Of a stretch of DNA of 64,000 nt, positions 10,961 through 24,400 are shown one piece after another. The notes under the pieces were generated by a model that saw nothing but the letters and a program-made list of their open reading frames with translations, had not been told where the DNA came from and did not search any database. Origin of the DNA: Ampullaceana balthica (Eukaryota; Mollusca; Gastropoda; Lymnaeidae); assembly GCA_944989445.1 (NCBI GenBank), contig CALYLW010000060.1:1615959-1679958 (forward strand), in the 5' to 3' direction. The position numbers and the translations under genes were made by a program. Each line of letters opens with the position of its first letter. The stretch's first letter is position 1.

Positions 10961-11798
10961 TGGCAAAGATATTTTGGGAGGAGTAAGAGGCGTGGGGAAT
11001 AGGGGGTGCAATGTATATTTTGGAAAGTGAGGTGTGGAGAGAGGGAAGAGAATTAAGGAGGATGATATGTTATGAGGGGGAAATGGTTTGGGGAGGGGTT
11101 CTAACCAAATACAATCTTTCAAACTTTCTCATTATCTTACATACATTCAGCATTTCAACAAACTTCATTGACCTGAGAATTATGAATTAAATACAATACT
11201 GACATTTCTCCAAGGCACTTCGTGACTTGCCCATGCACCAAATTTGAGAGTCAAGAAAAACCCGAGGATTGATCAGAGGCCTGTCCAACTAAAATAGGGC
11301 GTCATCTATTTTATTTCTGTCATTAGGTGTATTGGACGACCTATTTGAGTTTCAACTCACCTAACTGTATACATACTAAAATTAAAAAAACAAAATTATT
11401 CCAATATGTTAAGAGGTTTATTGGCCAAATGATTTCTGAAAGTAGATTGTATTATAATTATCTATGGCTAAATAATTTAATGTTTGGATTTCAGATTCTT
11501 TGTTTGAGATAAAGTTTTATGATTAAAAATAAAAATTCATCACAATTGATAGATTGTTTTATATACCGGTATGGATTATCTCTAAAAATATTTGTGAGCT
11601 GTCAGCAGCAGTGGCTGAGCTAAGAAATGCAGTCATCACAAAACAAAAGCAGTAGCTTTAAAAATCTATTTACGGCTTTACTTTTCCCACAATCTTTATG
11701 AATGGTTGAACACACACACACACCAACTCACACTTTTTTCAGATTTTATTGATTAATTTATTCACTTTTATTTACAGATTCCTTGTCAAATACAAATA
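10961..11798. other. Decaying edge of the G-rich array, then unique AT-rich sequence
   Basis: To about 11100 the sequence is still purine-rich and repeat-derived. After that there are only a (CA)n tract near 11709-11722 and AT-rich DNA. No gene seen. Confidence 0.4.
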
Positions 11799-12583
11799 CA
11801 GCAATGCTTCTCAAAATTTTTAGTATGGCAACCGGCAAGAATTTTTCCAGTGCACCAGGTACCGGTGCAGTATTTTCCCTGTACTGACGTGGTAGCGAAA
11901 TGTAATGGATTTTATTTAATTTGTTTCATTTTAAGTGCTTATTGCCGAGCCGAAAATTGACATATTCTATATGGTTAGCAATAATGGATGGAAATGGAGG
12001 CATATATAATAGATTTTTAAAAATCCTTAATAACTTCACCGTCTTGTCTTTCTTTCGTTCTGTGTCTGTCATGGTCCCGCGGAAAAACAAAAGTAAAAAA
12101 TGACCCACTTCATGTGCGTGATCTTATCGAGCTGAAATTTTGCTCATAGACTTTTGTCACCTAACAATGCATTGTATCAAAATTTCAGATCGACCGAATG
12201 TACCGTAATTAAAGTAATGAATTTTTGGATTATCTCTATGTAGCATGTAAATACTTGCGCTAGACTGTCACGCGGTGCGTATTATATTAAAATTAAACAT
12301 ACCTTTTTAATATTTTCCTGTCGCACGGGGAGGTGCGTATTATATTGAACATACATGTACTTTAACAATATTTTCCCGATCTGTAAATGTTTATACTAGC
12401 CTGTCGCGCGGTGCGTATTATATTGAACATAATCAATATGTTTAGTTATGTCTCATACATACAGGATTGATACTATTTATAGTCAAAAACTTTGTTTTTA
12501 CGCATTGTTTAGTTATGTCCTTTCTTGATAATTTCTGCGGACCGGCTGCGGAAGCCCACGGACCACCAATTTGAGAAGCACTG
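11799..12583. mobile_element. hAT-like non-autonomous DNA transposon
   Basis: The left end reads gcaatgcttctcaaaat. The right end in complement reads cagtgcttctcaaattgg. The ends share tgcttctcaaa, of the cagtg-ttctcaaa type seen in many hAT families. The same seven bases, aaataca, stand just outside both ends (11794-11800 and 12584-12590). The interior has no transposase. It includes an inverted copy of a dispersed repeat (12035-12240) and three spaced repeats of ggtgcgtattatatt (about 12278, 12331, 12411). Confidence 0.6.
12035..12240 (-). repeat. Dispersed repeat, copy C (inverted)
   Basis: In complement this gives gatacaatgcattg, taattacggtacattcgg, and a distal acagaacgaaagaaag block, in the order found in copies A and B. 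It lies within the hAT-like element, so either it inserted there or the family is part of that element. Confidence 0.65.
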
Positions 12584-15500
12584 AAATACACTGTAATACA
12601 GCGTCCAGTGGCATACAAATGTAACATAAGCAACACGCGTTGTTTAAATCCATGAAATGTCTTTATTTTTATTTATTTTTCCGTGTGTACTTAAAGTGAC
12701 AAACTGACACAGATAAAAGGGTCGTCTCTTTGAAGTAGGGCGTTCTCCAAATAGAACTTCTTTACAATTGTTGACTCCATTACCGTTAGTTCCAGATATA
12801 GGATGGATGACAAATAATAACGTAATAACTGCTAGGGCCATACTATAGACTATCGTGTATAAAATCTATGGTAACATAGCAGGTGTTCTTAATAGGTGTA
12901 CCAAATCTCAAATGAAATGTTAATTGTTATTGTATGCATTACACATTTGATCGCAAGAAAAGACGTGTTGCCTAAATGTGACTGGTCCTTGAAACAATCG
13001 AGTGTCTCCTAAATTTTACTGAATTAATAATAGCTGGATACTCAAACATATGAAGAAAAAAAGTTCAAATTCGATTGTGAGTAGCATATAGCGGCAAATT
13101 TTATTAACTAGATCAACACTATTCACATGACAGGACCGACCACTGCGTGCACATACAATAAGAGGTCACCAGCCACGATATGAACACAGCTTAAGAGTTG
13201 GAGAAAAGGGAAATTATCAAAGATAAATGTCTTAATTGTTCATAGTTTTTGTTTTAAACAATATATGTATAATATGTATGTCAAATATATAATCTGCGAG
13301 ATGAAACATCACATTAGCATAACAAAATAAATTTTATATCCAGATATTTTGGACAGCAACATCCCTATCACATTTCATTGAAGGTAACATTCAAGATTAT
13401 GTTGACAAAATATTACAAAGATGAAATTATGCATGTATAGTGAAACAATTGATCATTTGACAGTCTAACAAGATATTCACTCACTTACAAATATTGATGG
13501 TTGTAGTAGAAGTATCCATCTTTAAACAATAAGATGTTTGTTTCTATTTTCATTTTTTAAATTAAAATGGTGGTGTCTAAAAGAAAAAGGGAAATAATTC
13601 TGATTGTAGCAGTAGTTTCCCTTTGTTCATCTTCTGATTTTCAGGTAAATCTAAGTTCTGACATTTTTTATCTTAGAAAATGTAAGTTACACCTTCAAAT
13701 ATTGACTCATGGAATAGTGAGCTCAATCTTCAAAATATTGAGAAAATTCACCGCTGTGACAAGCTATGAGTTGTCTATTCTAATCTCTTGAAACTTAAGG
13801 ACATTCCTGTTAGGGGGAGGGGGAAGAACAGATTGACGGAAATGCCATCATTAGGGAAGGGAAATAAATAAGAAAGGGGCGTAACTATGGAATAGGCAGA
13901 ACAAGGAAGGTGCGTAATCTGGGAGTGGGCAGTAACAAGGGACAGAACATAGCCAGGGAACGGGAGTATTGGTAACTAAGAAAATTTTGAGAGACAAGGC
14001 ATAGCTAGAGAAGGGAGGTGAAAATAAATAAATTATACTTGTAAAAGGTTTTTAAAAATTTAGAAGCTATCCAAATATTACTTCATCTGTTTTTAAAAAA
14101 AAAGTTGAGGTGTCATATCTAAAGAATATTCTCTAAGTGACAAAAGTTTCCTATTTATAATCTGCTGCACTGCAAGAAATCTGAGGATGAAGATTTAACA
14201 AATTGATCTTGAGATGACAATGTGGCATTTTTAATCAACACACAATTTCTATCATTTCTATTGCTAGTGCTTGACAGGACTTGTCTAACCTACAAATAGT
14301 TTTATGCTACCCATGTACTGTAATGTGGTCCTACTATAGATAATGTGGTCCTACTATCAAATAGTATAGTCCTACTGCAGTAAAATCTGTTTGTACTGTT
14401 GTATAATGTAGTGGTAATGTAGTCCTACAATGGTAAAAGTTATACTGTAATACAATGTGGTACTATTATTATTATTGTAGTGTATTACAGTCTATACTAT
14501 AGTGTAAGACATTCTGCTATTAGAAAGACATGAATAGGGTGGAGAGACAAAACAGGTGGAGTTCTTTCAGCCTGAGTGGCAATTCTACTGAGAAAAATGA
14601 AGAGCAAGTATTCAGGGGAGACTATAAAACAAATCAGGGGAGACAACTGAACAAAAGTCTGAGCTAGTTTACTGTTATGATCCTGTAACAGCCAAGTTTT
14701 AATGTCTATAGCTACAGCTGCATTTCTAAGTAGGTTTTTTTTTAAATCTGATTTTATGTGCACAGATGAAAGGAAATTTTTTTTTAAAAATGTCTGATAC
14801 TGTGTATGTTCCAATTCAGATGTAAGGTATCAATGAAAAGAGAACATGCAAGGATTTGATGGAATTTAACCAAACTAGGCTTCCAAACTTATAATACTCA
14901 AATCTTGAGGAAAAAATCTGAATATTTTTAATATATAAGTGACAAGTTTCATCTTTGGAATGTGTGTATAACATCGCTCTTGTGTTAGTTTTTGATGAAT
15001 GAAAATAGTAGCCCACTTTGTAAGCTGAGGTATATTCAGTTGGACAAACAAGATGCCACATGATGTCACATGACAGAGTTAGTAAGCAAGTCAACATTAT
15101 TTTTTGAAATATTAAAAAGCCAACAAATGGTCACAGCCAAAACAAAAAATGAAAGACGATTTGGACAGTAAAACAATCTCCTACTGCAACGATGAGGAAA
15201 TAGGAATGGGTAAAAAAATGTTGGACAACCATTAACAATAAAATGTAGATACTAATATAGCTTGAAATAAATGAACATTCTATTTCCGTTTGTTTTACAT
15301 CAAATGTTCTGTCATCAAGTTCGTATGCTCTTGTAACAGCTAAGTTATAATGCCAATAACAATTGATTTGTCCAATGACGAGATCAGATTTGTGTAAGAT
15401 TAGCCACAGTTCCACAGATAACAAATATACGCAATGCAAGGGGTTCAGTTTATCAAGGAAAGAAAAGTTGCTTCAAAGCTGCTCAAACTATTCCTCTAGT

Positions 15501-15750
15501 AGCAACAACCATAATCTTAGAAAATATCTCCACAGTCTGATGGCTCCTGGGTTAGATATCTCAACAAAAATTGAAAGCTTCTGATCTTTATCTTTAGAGA
15601 ATGGGAAAAAAAAATTGATCCTATTAAAGTTCACGTTTCTCCAACTGATATCATTGGGCTGATGTTGAAGTGGGATTCAACTATTTTTGTTAATTCACTA
15701 GTCAAATTTGGTAACAGTAAAAAAAAATTCACACCATTTACATCATTTGT
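12584..15750. other. Unique AT-rich intergenic sequence
   Basis: No gene recognised. A degenerate repeat of taatgtggtcctactat type lies at about 14320-14480. Short open frames (for example 13567-13791 plus; 14497-15439 minus) lack any recognisable motif or splice context. Confidence 0.4.
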
Positions 15751-15858
15751 GGAATGGCAACTAAATCCAACAGGCATAAGTTGAGATGACACAAAATTAA
15801 ATAATGAATGGCAACTAAATCCAACAGGCATAAGTTGAGATGACACAAAATTACAAAA
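15751..15858. repeat. 54-bp direct duplication
   Basis: aatggcaactaaatccaaca and the following 27 bases occur twice at a 54-base offset, almost identical. Confidence 0.9.
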
Positions 15859-16804
15859 CCATAAAGAGCTGCTTGTATAAAGAGAGTCCATTATTAACAT
15901 ATTATCTTTGAACAAAGTCCAGTAAGTCACAGAAAGAAACACCAATTGTTATCATGAAATCTTCAATGAACATCTTACATTTAAAAAAAAACAGTGTCAT
16001 AGAAACCGTAATAAATCTCATCAATATATTTATAGTCTTTGAGCTTAGTTCAGCTTCATTCCGTAGTCATGAAATGTCTTAATTGAGTCCAGGTACATCA
16101 ATGAATTGTAAGTCAACAACATGTTTATAAATAATATAAATATCTTCTGAGCTTGCAAATAAATTTTCTTATTCCAATCAAAGGTTTTAGCACTAACAAG
16201 AAATATACACATGTGATTGCTGCTTGCAAGTCAAGAGTTGTTTTGTAGTGTTGTTTAATGGTCACATTTCAACTTGTGGTTATGGGGACGTTGTAACAAA
16301 ATTACAAACTCCAAGTATAGAGTTACTTAAAGTAACTGAAAACATTTTTTTTAAAAACTATCATTAATAACATGTCAAAGACACTTGTTATTACTTTGGG
16401 TAAACTTATCTTAACGTGTGAGAACTGCTGCTTTATAACTTAACCTCTCTACACAGTTTTGTCAACAGACAAACCTATAGAAAATTTTAGAGAGAGATAA
16501 TCACATTATTTATTACCTAGCCCCTTTAACATAGGATATGGCCCTTAATGATTTAAAGATAGAACAATTTATAGAAATTTCTGCTTTCCAAGTCTGGGTG
16601 TTTTCTGCTTGTAAAAGAAAAGAAAAAAATGCCCTATTCTATTTTAACATGATATAGTATAGAAACCTTTGGTGTAAAATGTTCTAAGTGAAAATACAGT
16701 TATCATTGTTTGAACACACGTCATTGAATAAATGAGATGGTAATCAGGCCAGACACATCAGTGGCTTGTTTCAAAATCTGCAATTGTTTGATCTCAAGTA
16801 ATGA
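15859..16804. other. Unique AT-rich intergenic sequence
   Basis: Nothing recognised. Confidence 0.35.
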
Positions 16805-16985
16805 GTATCTTGATCCAAAGTCATCAGCAACTCAATCCGAAGTCATCAGCTACTGGATCCCAAGTCATCGGTAGCTCAATCCAAAGTCATCAGCAACTTG
16901 ATCCGAAGTCATCAGTAGCTCCATTCAAAATCATCAGTAGCTCAAGCCAAAGTTATTAGTCCCTCGATCCAAAGTCAACAGCAGT
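16805..16985. repeat. 22-bp degenerate minisatellite, about 8 copies
   Basis: atccaaagtcatcagcaact-type units repeat with a 22-bp period (16815, 16837, 16859, and so on). Copies diverge by several bases, so it is older than most arrays in this window. Confidence 0.88.
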
Positions 16986-18150
16986 GAGTTGTAAGGACAC
17001 ACAACATGCGAAAAGAGAAATGAGAAAAATAGGGGATTGAAATAATAGGACAAATCATGCTGCAAGAATGAAAAGGTGAAGGCATTAGAAACAGAAATAT
17101 ACTACACATTTCTCTTTGACACACTATATTAATATTTAGATGGTCTCCAAAACTATTTTGTTAAGTATCAAATCCATCATGACATGCATGATTCTAATAT
17201 TAAATGAACTAAATTTAGATTATCTCTGTGTGGGAGGAGATGTTAGAAAAAAAAATATTCTTGTCCTCCATTTGAAAGTCTGCAAATTGCCATCTCAACA
17301 ATGCATAAGTTTAGCGAGATATAATTTTAAATCAGAAAATAGAAGTTCTTTTAAATTTAGCTAGATATATAATTGAAAATAATAATAGGTGTTTTAATAG
17401 AATCGTAAACTGGAAAATAGATGATGCTCTTCAATATGAATACCAATATTATTCTCTTCTTTAAAAAATTCAATTAGCTTTGTAAACTACAGTAAAATCA
17501 TTGAAAGTTATCCAGAGAAAGTCATAGATTGTTATATGTTGCCTCAACACATCATTCTAGCTCAATTATTGAACACTGAAGGGTTTTTTTTAAGTGATAA
17601 AAGAGTTAAAAACAAAAAGATTAAACCATTTTTTAAAATATAAAAATATATAAAATTGATGAATAAATTGTTCAATAAAATTTTTAAAAATAAAATTTTA
17701 ATGCATCATTGTTAGAAATCCGTTGTTTCATGTTGTTTAAATAAATCATTTAAAAATTAGCTGAGTTTGCTGGCTGGAATGTGTTAGCTATAGTAGTATT
17801 CATACAATTTTCAGTGTGTCAAAATAAACTTATAATGGAATAGGAATAATTCTTCTTTACTCAACATTTACTGGTAGAATGGATTGTCATAAATTAGTTC
17901 TCAGGCATGCAGAGAACTTATTTTATTGACGAAGCCAAGAGGCCAGTTTTTAAAATCGTAAATAAAATTAGAGTGAAATTGAGACAATATCTACCAGAAA
18001 TGTTAAGAAAATGAGAGCTAAATAAACAAATATTACTCTATAAACAAACACTGAAGATGCTTACATATCAGTGCAAACAATAGTGGAAATCTTCCAAAAG
18101 TACTAGTATTAACAATAGTTCAGTCATAGGGTTACAGGTAGATAGTTCAG
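16986..18150. other. Unique AT-rich intergenic sequence
   Basis: No gene recognised. A short direct duplication (ggttacaggtagat) sits at about 18130-18170. Confidence 0.35.
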
Positions 18151-18205
18151 TTACAGCGTTACAGGTAGATGACAAAGTACACAAACAGGAAAGACTGTTT
18201 ATCTT

Positions 18206-18418
18206 CATTCTGGTGATTTGTTACGTTTCTGTCCTGAACCGCGGCCATCTTGACGACCTTCCGCCAACCACTTGACAGCACTTTCCCCTGACCTGGTAAA
18301 TCCTGCCAATAAAACATTCCAACGTTTTCACCAGGGCGGTTTGAACGAGTCGCTATGACTTCAACGATTTCAGCTTTTCCTCTGAATAAAACTTGGGATA
18401 TCCTTCCCATTAGAATCT
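18206..18418 (-). other. Possible exon(s) of an unrecognised minus-strand gene
   Basis: A GC-richer island on the minus strand. One frame is open from an ATG near 18410 (GRISQVLFRGKAEIVEV, then ENVGMFYWQDLPGQGKV). A second frame after ttttattggcag, which looks like an acceptor, reads FTRSGESAVKWLAEG, then RQDGRGSGQKRNKSPE and a stop. The second reads like the C-terminal end of a protein. I recognise neither. The pair may be remnants or a real last exon downstream of 19.9-20.2 kb. Confidence 0.22.
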
Positions 18419-19949
18419 GACAGCTCCGTGACAGGTGGATGAGTTTGAAATGTCACATTCGTGTTAGTGGACATGAAGTAGCATGAAGGCAAAATTCACT
18501 GGTTTATAAATTTTTCTACAACCTTACCTCAAAGTCCTGTAAATATAATGGCGTAAATTGGTTATAGCGCCACCAAAGAAGACAAGGAGGTTCTGCTATT
18601 TAATAGATCCTTAATCCTAACGATCAGACCCATTGCGCTGCAAATTTACACCCTAAAATTTGTTCTAAAATTTGCTCATCAGGTAGAGAATTCCAGGGAT
18701 GTGTTCTATTTCTTTTTTCCATGACTGAATCTTTGTGACAGTAGAGTTTTTAAAACTTTTCATCATGTCTGAGCTTGTAACAGAATGTTATATTATTGAC
18801 TTCGCGGTATTGCATTTCAAATTCCCACAAAAGCCAAAGAATTTTTTTAAAGTAAAAAAAAATAATGGCCACTTACCATTTTGATTTTACTGAAGAAAAA
18901 AAGTTTGTTAAAATTACCCTTATTCAAAAAAAAGTTTTGATTAGAACAAAAATGGGCATGTTGTTTAGGCTGGTTGTCCTACCAGCTGAAACAGGGGAAT
19001 AAAAATTATAACATGTTGTCTACATCAATCACCAGACCTTGATGTGTTCATCTCATAGAGTGTCGCTCAGCACATTAATTAACATGAAGGTTATCTGGCC
19101 GAATCCAGCGATGACAAACGCCAAGAGTTCTCAAAAGCCGCCACAATTTCAAAACAAAAAAACACCACCATCTTTTCAAACTTGAGGATTGTTGTCTGCC
19201 ACACGAGGGAGATAGAAAAACTATGACCTTCAGAAGATAAATTGAGTACAGAATTAAAAAAAATCAGAGATTTTATCCTCATGAATTAAGCTACAAAAAC
19301 TTTTAAATCTTTTATCATAAGAATAGTTAAATAGGTTTTACTTCAGAATAAGGAGGACATTTGTTCTATGAGACATTATATGATTTCCATGAAATGAACC
19401 ATCACTGTTCACCCATAAAATATTTAATTGTAAAAAATAATATAAAAAAAGATTTGATCTTTTTAAATTAGAGAAAAATAAAATTTGAAGGGAGATAATA
19501 TAATGAATTTCTTCAAAGTTTGAAATATTAATAATTATGATTATTTATTTTTAATCATAACCAGTTATTAATTATAGCTAATAATTTCCAATTTTTAATT
19601 TGAAAATATCTTTGGTCTGTCAAAGAAATGCATAAGTAGTTAAAATTGTAATAATCATTTTTGTGTGAAACCATTCCAAAGTTATTTTAACAAGGATTGG
19701 TATTCGATTTAATCACACTTGTTAAAACATATCAGTTTATCATTGGAAAGTTTAAAAAATAAAATAAAAAACAATATATATATACATTATTAAACAACAA
19801 AGATCAATGATCCAAATTTGAGATTTCCCCTGTAATTAAAATTTTTAAAAGTTAAAGGTTATTGAATTTTACTAAATTATTAAATAATTAAATTGAATAC
19901 TGAAATGATGTCAGCTTGGAATGATGGAAGTCTCTGGTGTTAAAGTGTT
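18419..19949. other. Unique AT-rich sequence
   Basis: No gene or repeat recognised. Very AT-rich between 19.3 and 19.9 kb. Confidence 0.35.
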
Positions 19950-20234
19950 TAATGGGGTTTGAAGAGTTAAGGTTGAAAATGATTTTAGGGTACCAACCTG
20001 TTGTCTTGATTTGAATGTCTGCCACAAGAAAGGCCAAATAAATCAGGATATCGGGTCCTTTAGCTTTCTTCTCACAACCACTGACATCTGAGGTGTTGAC
20101 ATGAAAGGTTTTACCATCATCCATCTCCAGCAGAGTTTAGATGTCCTGTCCAAATAAGTCAGCTGGACCACAATACCATCAGTCAATCTGTCTTGCACAT
20201 ATCCCCTCAGACTTCCCACACTTTGTACTGACAT
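19950..20234 (-). other. Possible unrecognised gene fragment, one frame change
   Basis: An ATG in good context (aaaaccATGT) opens a minus-strand frame with SLRGYVQDRLTDGIVVQL. Near 20130 the plausible continuation moves to another frame, LLEMDDGKTFHVNTSDVS, then EKKAKGPD. By eye the pattern (alternating strands, then LEMDDGK) resembles a Tudor/Agenet-type barrel, but this is weak. It lies 0.6-0.9 kb downstream of the cwo stop, so it could also be cwo 3' UTR. An ATTAAA on the minus strand at about 20277-20282 could end the cwo transcript just before it. Confidence 0.22.
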
Positions 20235-20249
20235 GGTTTTTCCTTGACG

Positions 20250-20872
20250 TACAGCAGGTTAAATTGATACACTTGCTTTAATGTGAAAGTCTGTCACTTA
20301 TCATTATATATATTTAACCGAGTTGTTAGTCAAACATTTTACATTATAGCCAGCATATGTCCAGCTTTCAATCCCACAATTTAGTGTCAAATGCAGCATT
20401 GGTGTCAGATCTTTAAATGGATCTAAAGAACATAATTACTGTTTCACATTTATGTTGGACTATGAGTAAAACGAGGACTTCCATTTCTTATGCTCTTCAT
20501 AGTTGCAGTGAATGCACTGTTCACTTTTAAAACCTTAAATTAATGTGTCATTTGTTGAAGACTTGAATAGAAGGCCCAGAGCTTGACAGAAAATCTTCAC
20601 TTGTTACCATTGAAGACTAGCTAGACACAGAGAATCTCTGACAGTTTATCTAAGAACATAATGGAATACTTTAGTGTTAAAATAACTGGCTCATTACTCT
20701 TATATAAAATATAAATCTGAAGTTTCTTGAAAGTGTTTAAGATATCATCTCATCATCTGTTCAACAAGCAAAAGTGTATAAAAACTAACATTTTTTACAA
20801 TAGCACAATTTTGTAGTTATCACATTCATCAGTTAAGTAACAAGTAAACAACATCTGAAATCTCAGCTCGTC
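20250..20872 (-). other. cwo: Probable cwo 3' UTR
   Basis: Follows the cwo stop on the minus strand, AT-rich with no open frame of note. A minus-strand ATTAAA lies at about 20277-20282. The real polyadenylation site is unknown. Confidence 0.35.
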
Positions 20873-21482
20873 CTACTCCTTGACACTTGTATCTTTGCGC
20901 TGCTGCGTGGACATATGCGTGCATATGGTGATGTTTGGCATGGAGATGACGGGCCGTCTAAAATGTACCGGAATGCTAATGGGATGAAAAACAGCTGGGC
21001 CATCATGCTCGACAACGTTCTCTAAGAGCCCTGAAATGTTTGTATTGTGCACTGAGATGGGCATGTAGTAGGTGCCTTGGGGGTGAAGGATGAATCCTGG
21101 CAGGGCGATCGAGGAGTTGCTTTTGTCATTGTTGGAACAGCTCAATTTGCTGCACCTTCGCTTGGGGCCATCGTTGGATGCGGAGCCCGAGTTGCACTCA
21201 TCCGAGTTGGTGGAGTTATTTTCCCCGCTCTGACCCTCCTGGTCGTCGCGGTACAAGCCACCGGAACCGTTGGAGCTGCCGTGACGGGTTTTGTGCTTGT
21301 TGCTCTTCCACTTGAGCTGACTCTGGTCATCTTCCAGGTCACGGCTGCTGGTGCTAGAACTGGTGTCGCTGGGCTGGCCGTGGTTGTGGTGGTGGTGTTG
21401 TATGTGGTGGTGCATGAGGTGATGGTGACCTTCCTGAGAGAATCGTTTGGTGATGTTGTGTTTAAATTTGTAGACATTGTCC
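20873..21482 (-). CDS. cwo: cwo coding exon 9, C-terminal region
   Basis: The acceptor follows a long polypyrimidine tract (ctctctctcttccccag). Encodes residues 340-541 and the TAG stop. Features: [11 protein letters not shown] near the start, a His-rich tract, Ser/Asn-rich sequence, and a conserved-looking C-terminal block, [18 protein letters not shown] plus [10 protein letters not shown]. From memory of the fly protein, a similar pair (G.G.YYVP...HPINI) occurs near its C-terminus, which supports orthology outside the DNA-binding domain. Confidence 0.9.
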
Positions 21483-24400
21483 CTGGGGAAGAGAGAGAGA
21501 GAGAGTAGAGCCCAGTGTGATCAGCTAGAAGAGAAACCAGGACAGACAAGACATATCATACTAGTCTGTGGTTACTGATAGAGATAGGATTTGAAAAGAA
21601 GGTTACACTTTTGGAATTATAAATATATTGAAGTTTTCATTCTTTCTCTTTTAAAAATCTATTACCTACAAGCCTTTGGATTAATTTTTGTTCAGTTAAA
21701 TTTGATTCCAACAATGGCATTATTAACTACATATATTGTAAAGAATATCTTAAGTAAATAATGCACAGTACACATGATGGAAACAACATTTTGTATGAAT
21801 TTCAGGTAAACTGACATCTGACTATAAAGACAAAGATGTCTAATATTTGTAGGAAGTAGAATGAAAAATTCTAAGACTGAGGGGGAGGGATTATAATATT
21901 AGGATAGAATCATGACAAAGGTAATAGAGTATAATGGATGTTCAAGAACAAGGGTATAATGGCGAGTGCAAGCAGAGGGCACCACTAGAATGGTATGATA
22001 GAATGAAAAATGAGTATGAGATGAGTATGATGTAATACATTTTTTGCTGTTGCCCATCTTCTAGGAAGTTTTGTAACAGAGTTTGTTTGAACTTGATGAC
22101 ACTTGCTGCCCTAAGGGACGGAATAAACAAAAGGGGAGGGAATAAACAAAAGGGAATACAATCACTGGATAAGACAGGATGTATGTTTAGCTTGTAGAGA
22201 TTGGACGATATCACAGAAACAGAAAATGCTGAAACATGGGAACATTAATTAAAATCCAGTCTTTTTTTAAAATCCAGTCTTTTTTAAAATCCAGTCTTTT
22301 TTTAAAATCCAGTCTTTTTTTAAAATCCAGTCTTTTTTTAAATCCAGTCTTTTTTAAAATCCAGTCTTTTTTTAAAATCCAGTCTTTTTTTAAAATGAAA
22401 ATCTCTTTAAAAAAATGAATTTGACATAAAATTCATTTTTCATTAGCCTAGTCTGTAATTGTTTAGCCTTACAAGTCATTGATTCCATACATTAGCTTTG
22501 GTATATTTCAATCTGTTGATGTCTTACATGAGATTTAGTCTATTTCAATCTGTTGATGTCTTACATGAGATTTAGTCTATTTCAATCTGTTGATGTCTTA
22601 CACGAGATTTAGTCTATTTCAATCTGTTGATGTCATTAACTGTCCAACAAAACTTAACAGCTGAAAACTGCTTCATTTAACCAGCACAAACAATATTATG
22701 AGACGAAATTTCAAACCATTATATATAAAAGAAATCTTAAATAGGCAAGTTTATATATAGCTTTCCTTAATCTGGAATACAGATATCTCATTGCTCACAG
22801 ATCATCAAACTATCTTAACAAAGAGAGTTTTAAGCATCGATTCAAAACTGATTTGCGTTCTTTCCCTGAATTTTAAAATTCTTTCTCTAGATGCCATATA
22901 GATGACCAACAATCAAACTTTAAGGAACATAGTAGACCTTTTAAAAGTAATACATGTTAGTCATTGCTACTTGGACTTAACAAAGAGTGGAGTAAGAGTG
23001 ATAGCTGTCATAACAACATTTAGAAACACATAAGTCAAGATAAACACAAAGTGAGTTTGAACAAAGAAGAAATAGTAGACACCTAGATAACATTGAACAA
23101 AGAAGATATGTTAGACACCCTGTTGCCATTAAAGAAAGAAGATTTGTTAGACACCTGAATGTGAAAGAGATAAATACCTGGATGATGCTGAGCCACTTGG
23201 AGAGGTTTTTTCCATGTTTGACATGTCAGACACATAGCCACTGCTTCCTGTCCCATGCTGGTCTGACGTGGAGCCCAGACCATTGAGATGGTTGGAGTAG
23301 GAGAACAATGGTACCATGCCTGGAGACAGAAATAATTGCCTTAGTAATTCAGCTTTCCAACCTAAATGTGTCCACATCTGTATCTAACATATGTTCAACC
23401 AAGATGCTGTAGAATCAAGTTATCTGAGTGCTATATTATTATTCAACATTATCCATTTTTTGGGGCATTTATCTTTTTATATTAAAGATTTTTAAAGATT
23501 AATTAATTAATTATTTAAAGAAAGGAGAAATATATTTTTTTTAAAATAAAAATCTAAAAGAAGTTACTTCCCCTTTGTCAGGAAAATTTAAAAAGTGCAA
23601 AAGTAGTAAAATTTCAGGGGAGAATAAGATGAAACGAATTGATAAAAATACCAAGTCCAAACTAAATATTAGACAAAATGAACTGACCACTATAGCCAGA
23701 TCCTAGACAAAATGTACTGACCACTAGAGCCAGACCCAGTCTCCGACATGCTGCCCGTGTTTGATGACACCATCGAGTGCTGCTGGTCACCCAACAGTGA
23801 GCGCAGATGTTTGTCCCTCTGCTTGGCCTCCAGACTGATCTGATTGTCCTCCTGGATGCTGAATCCACTGGGAGGGGCGGGGTAATAGGCGGAGCGTTGT
23901 AGAAAGCTCGTTGGATTGCTGCTGTCTGGATCCATTCTGGACAAGTCAGATTTCTCCATGTTACCATTCATGCTGTCTTGAGGCACAGACGTGTGGGAAT
24001 TATGGAAAATTTCTATTCAAAGAGAAGGAAATAATTTATTTGCCGATGCATTGTTGGTCTCGAGACATGCGCACTGCGGTTGTTGTTACCTGCCCCCCCC
24101 ACCCCACCATGCACCACCCTCGCATAAACTGTAATTGGTCGACCCCAGCGAGGTCAGTCATCAAGCTTATTTGCACACATCTTGTGCTTGTTCTAATTTC
24201 TGGTGAATTATATATATATAGATTATTTTAATAACTTATTAGGCGTTTTTGTTATTGATGCAGAGCATCTCAAGAATTGAGTGACAGCAATAATCAGTTG
24301 ATTCTGTCCCTTGTTTCAAGAATAAACATCTAAGTACAATTTAGCTAGAAAAGCTCTGGATATTAGTGATAACAAATGTTAAAAAACTCCCAGCTTATTA

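Noticed and set aside
21077..21549. Long frames overlapping cwo exon 9 on the plus strand and in another minus frame
   Set aside because: They are shadows of the real exon, which joins in phase to exon 8 and ends in the conserved-looking C-terminal block.
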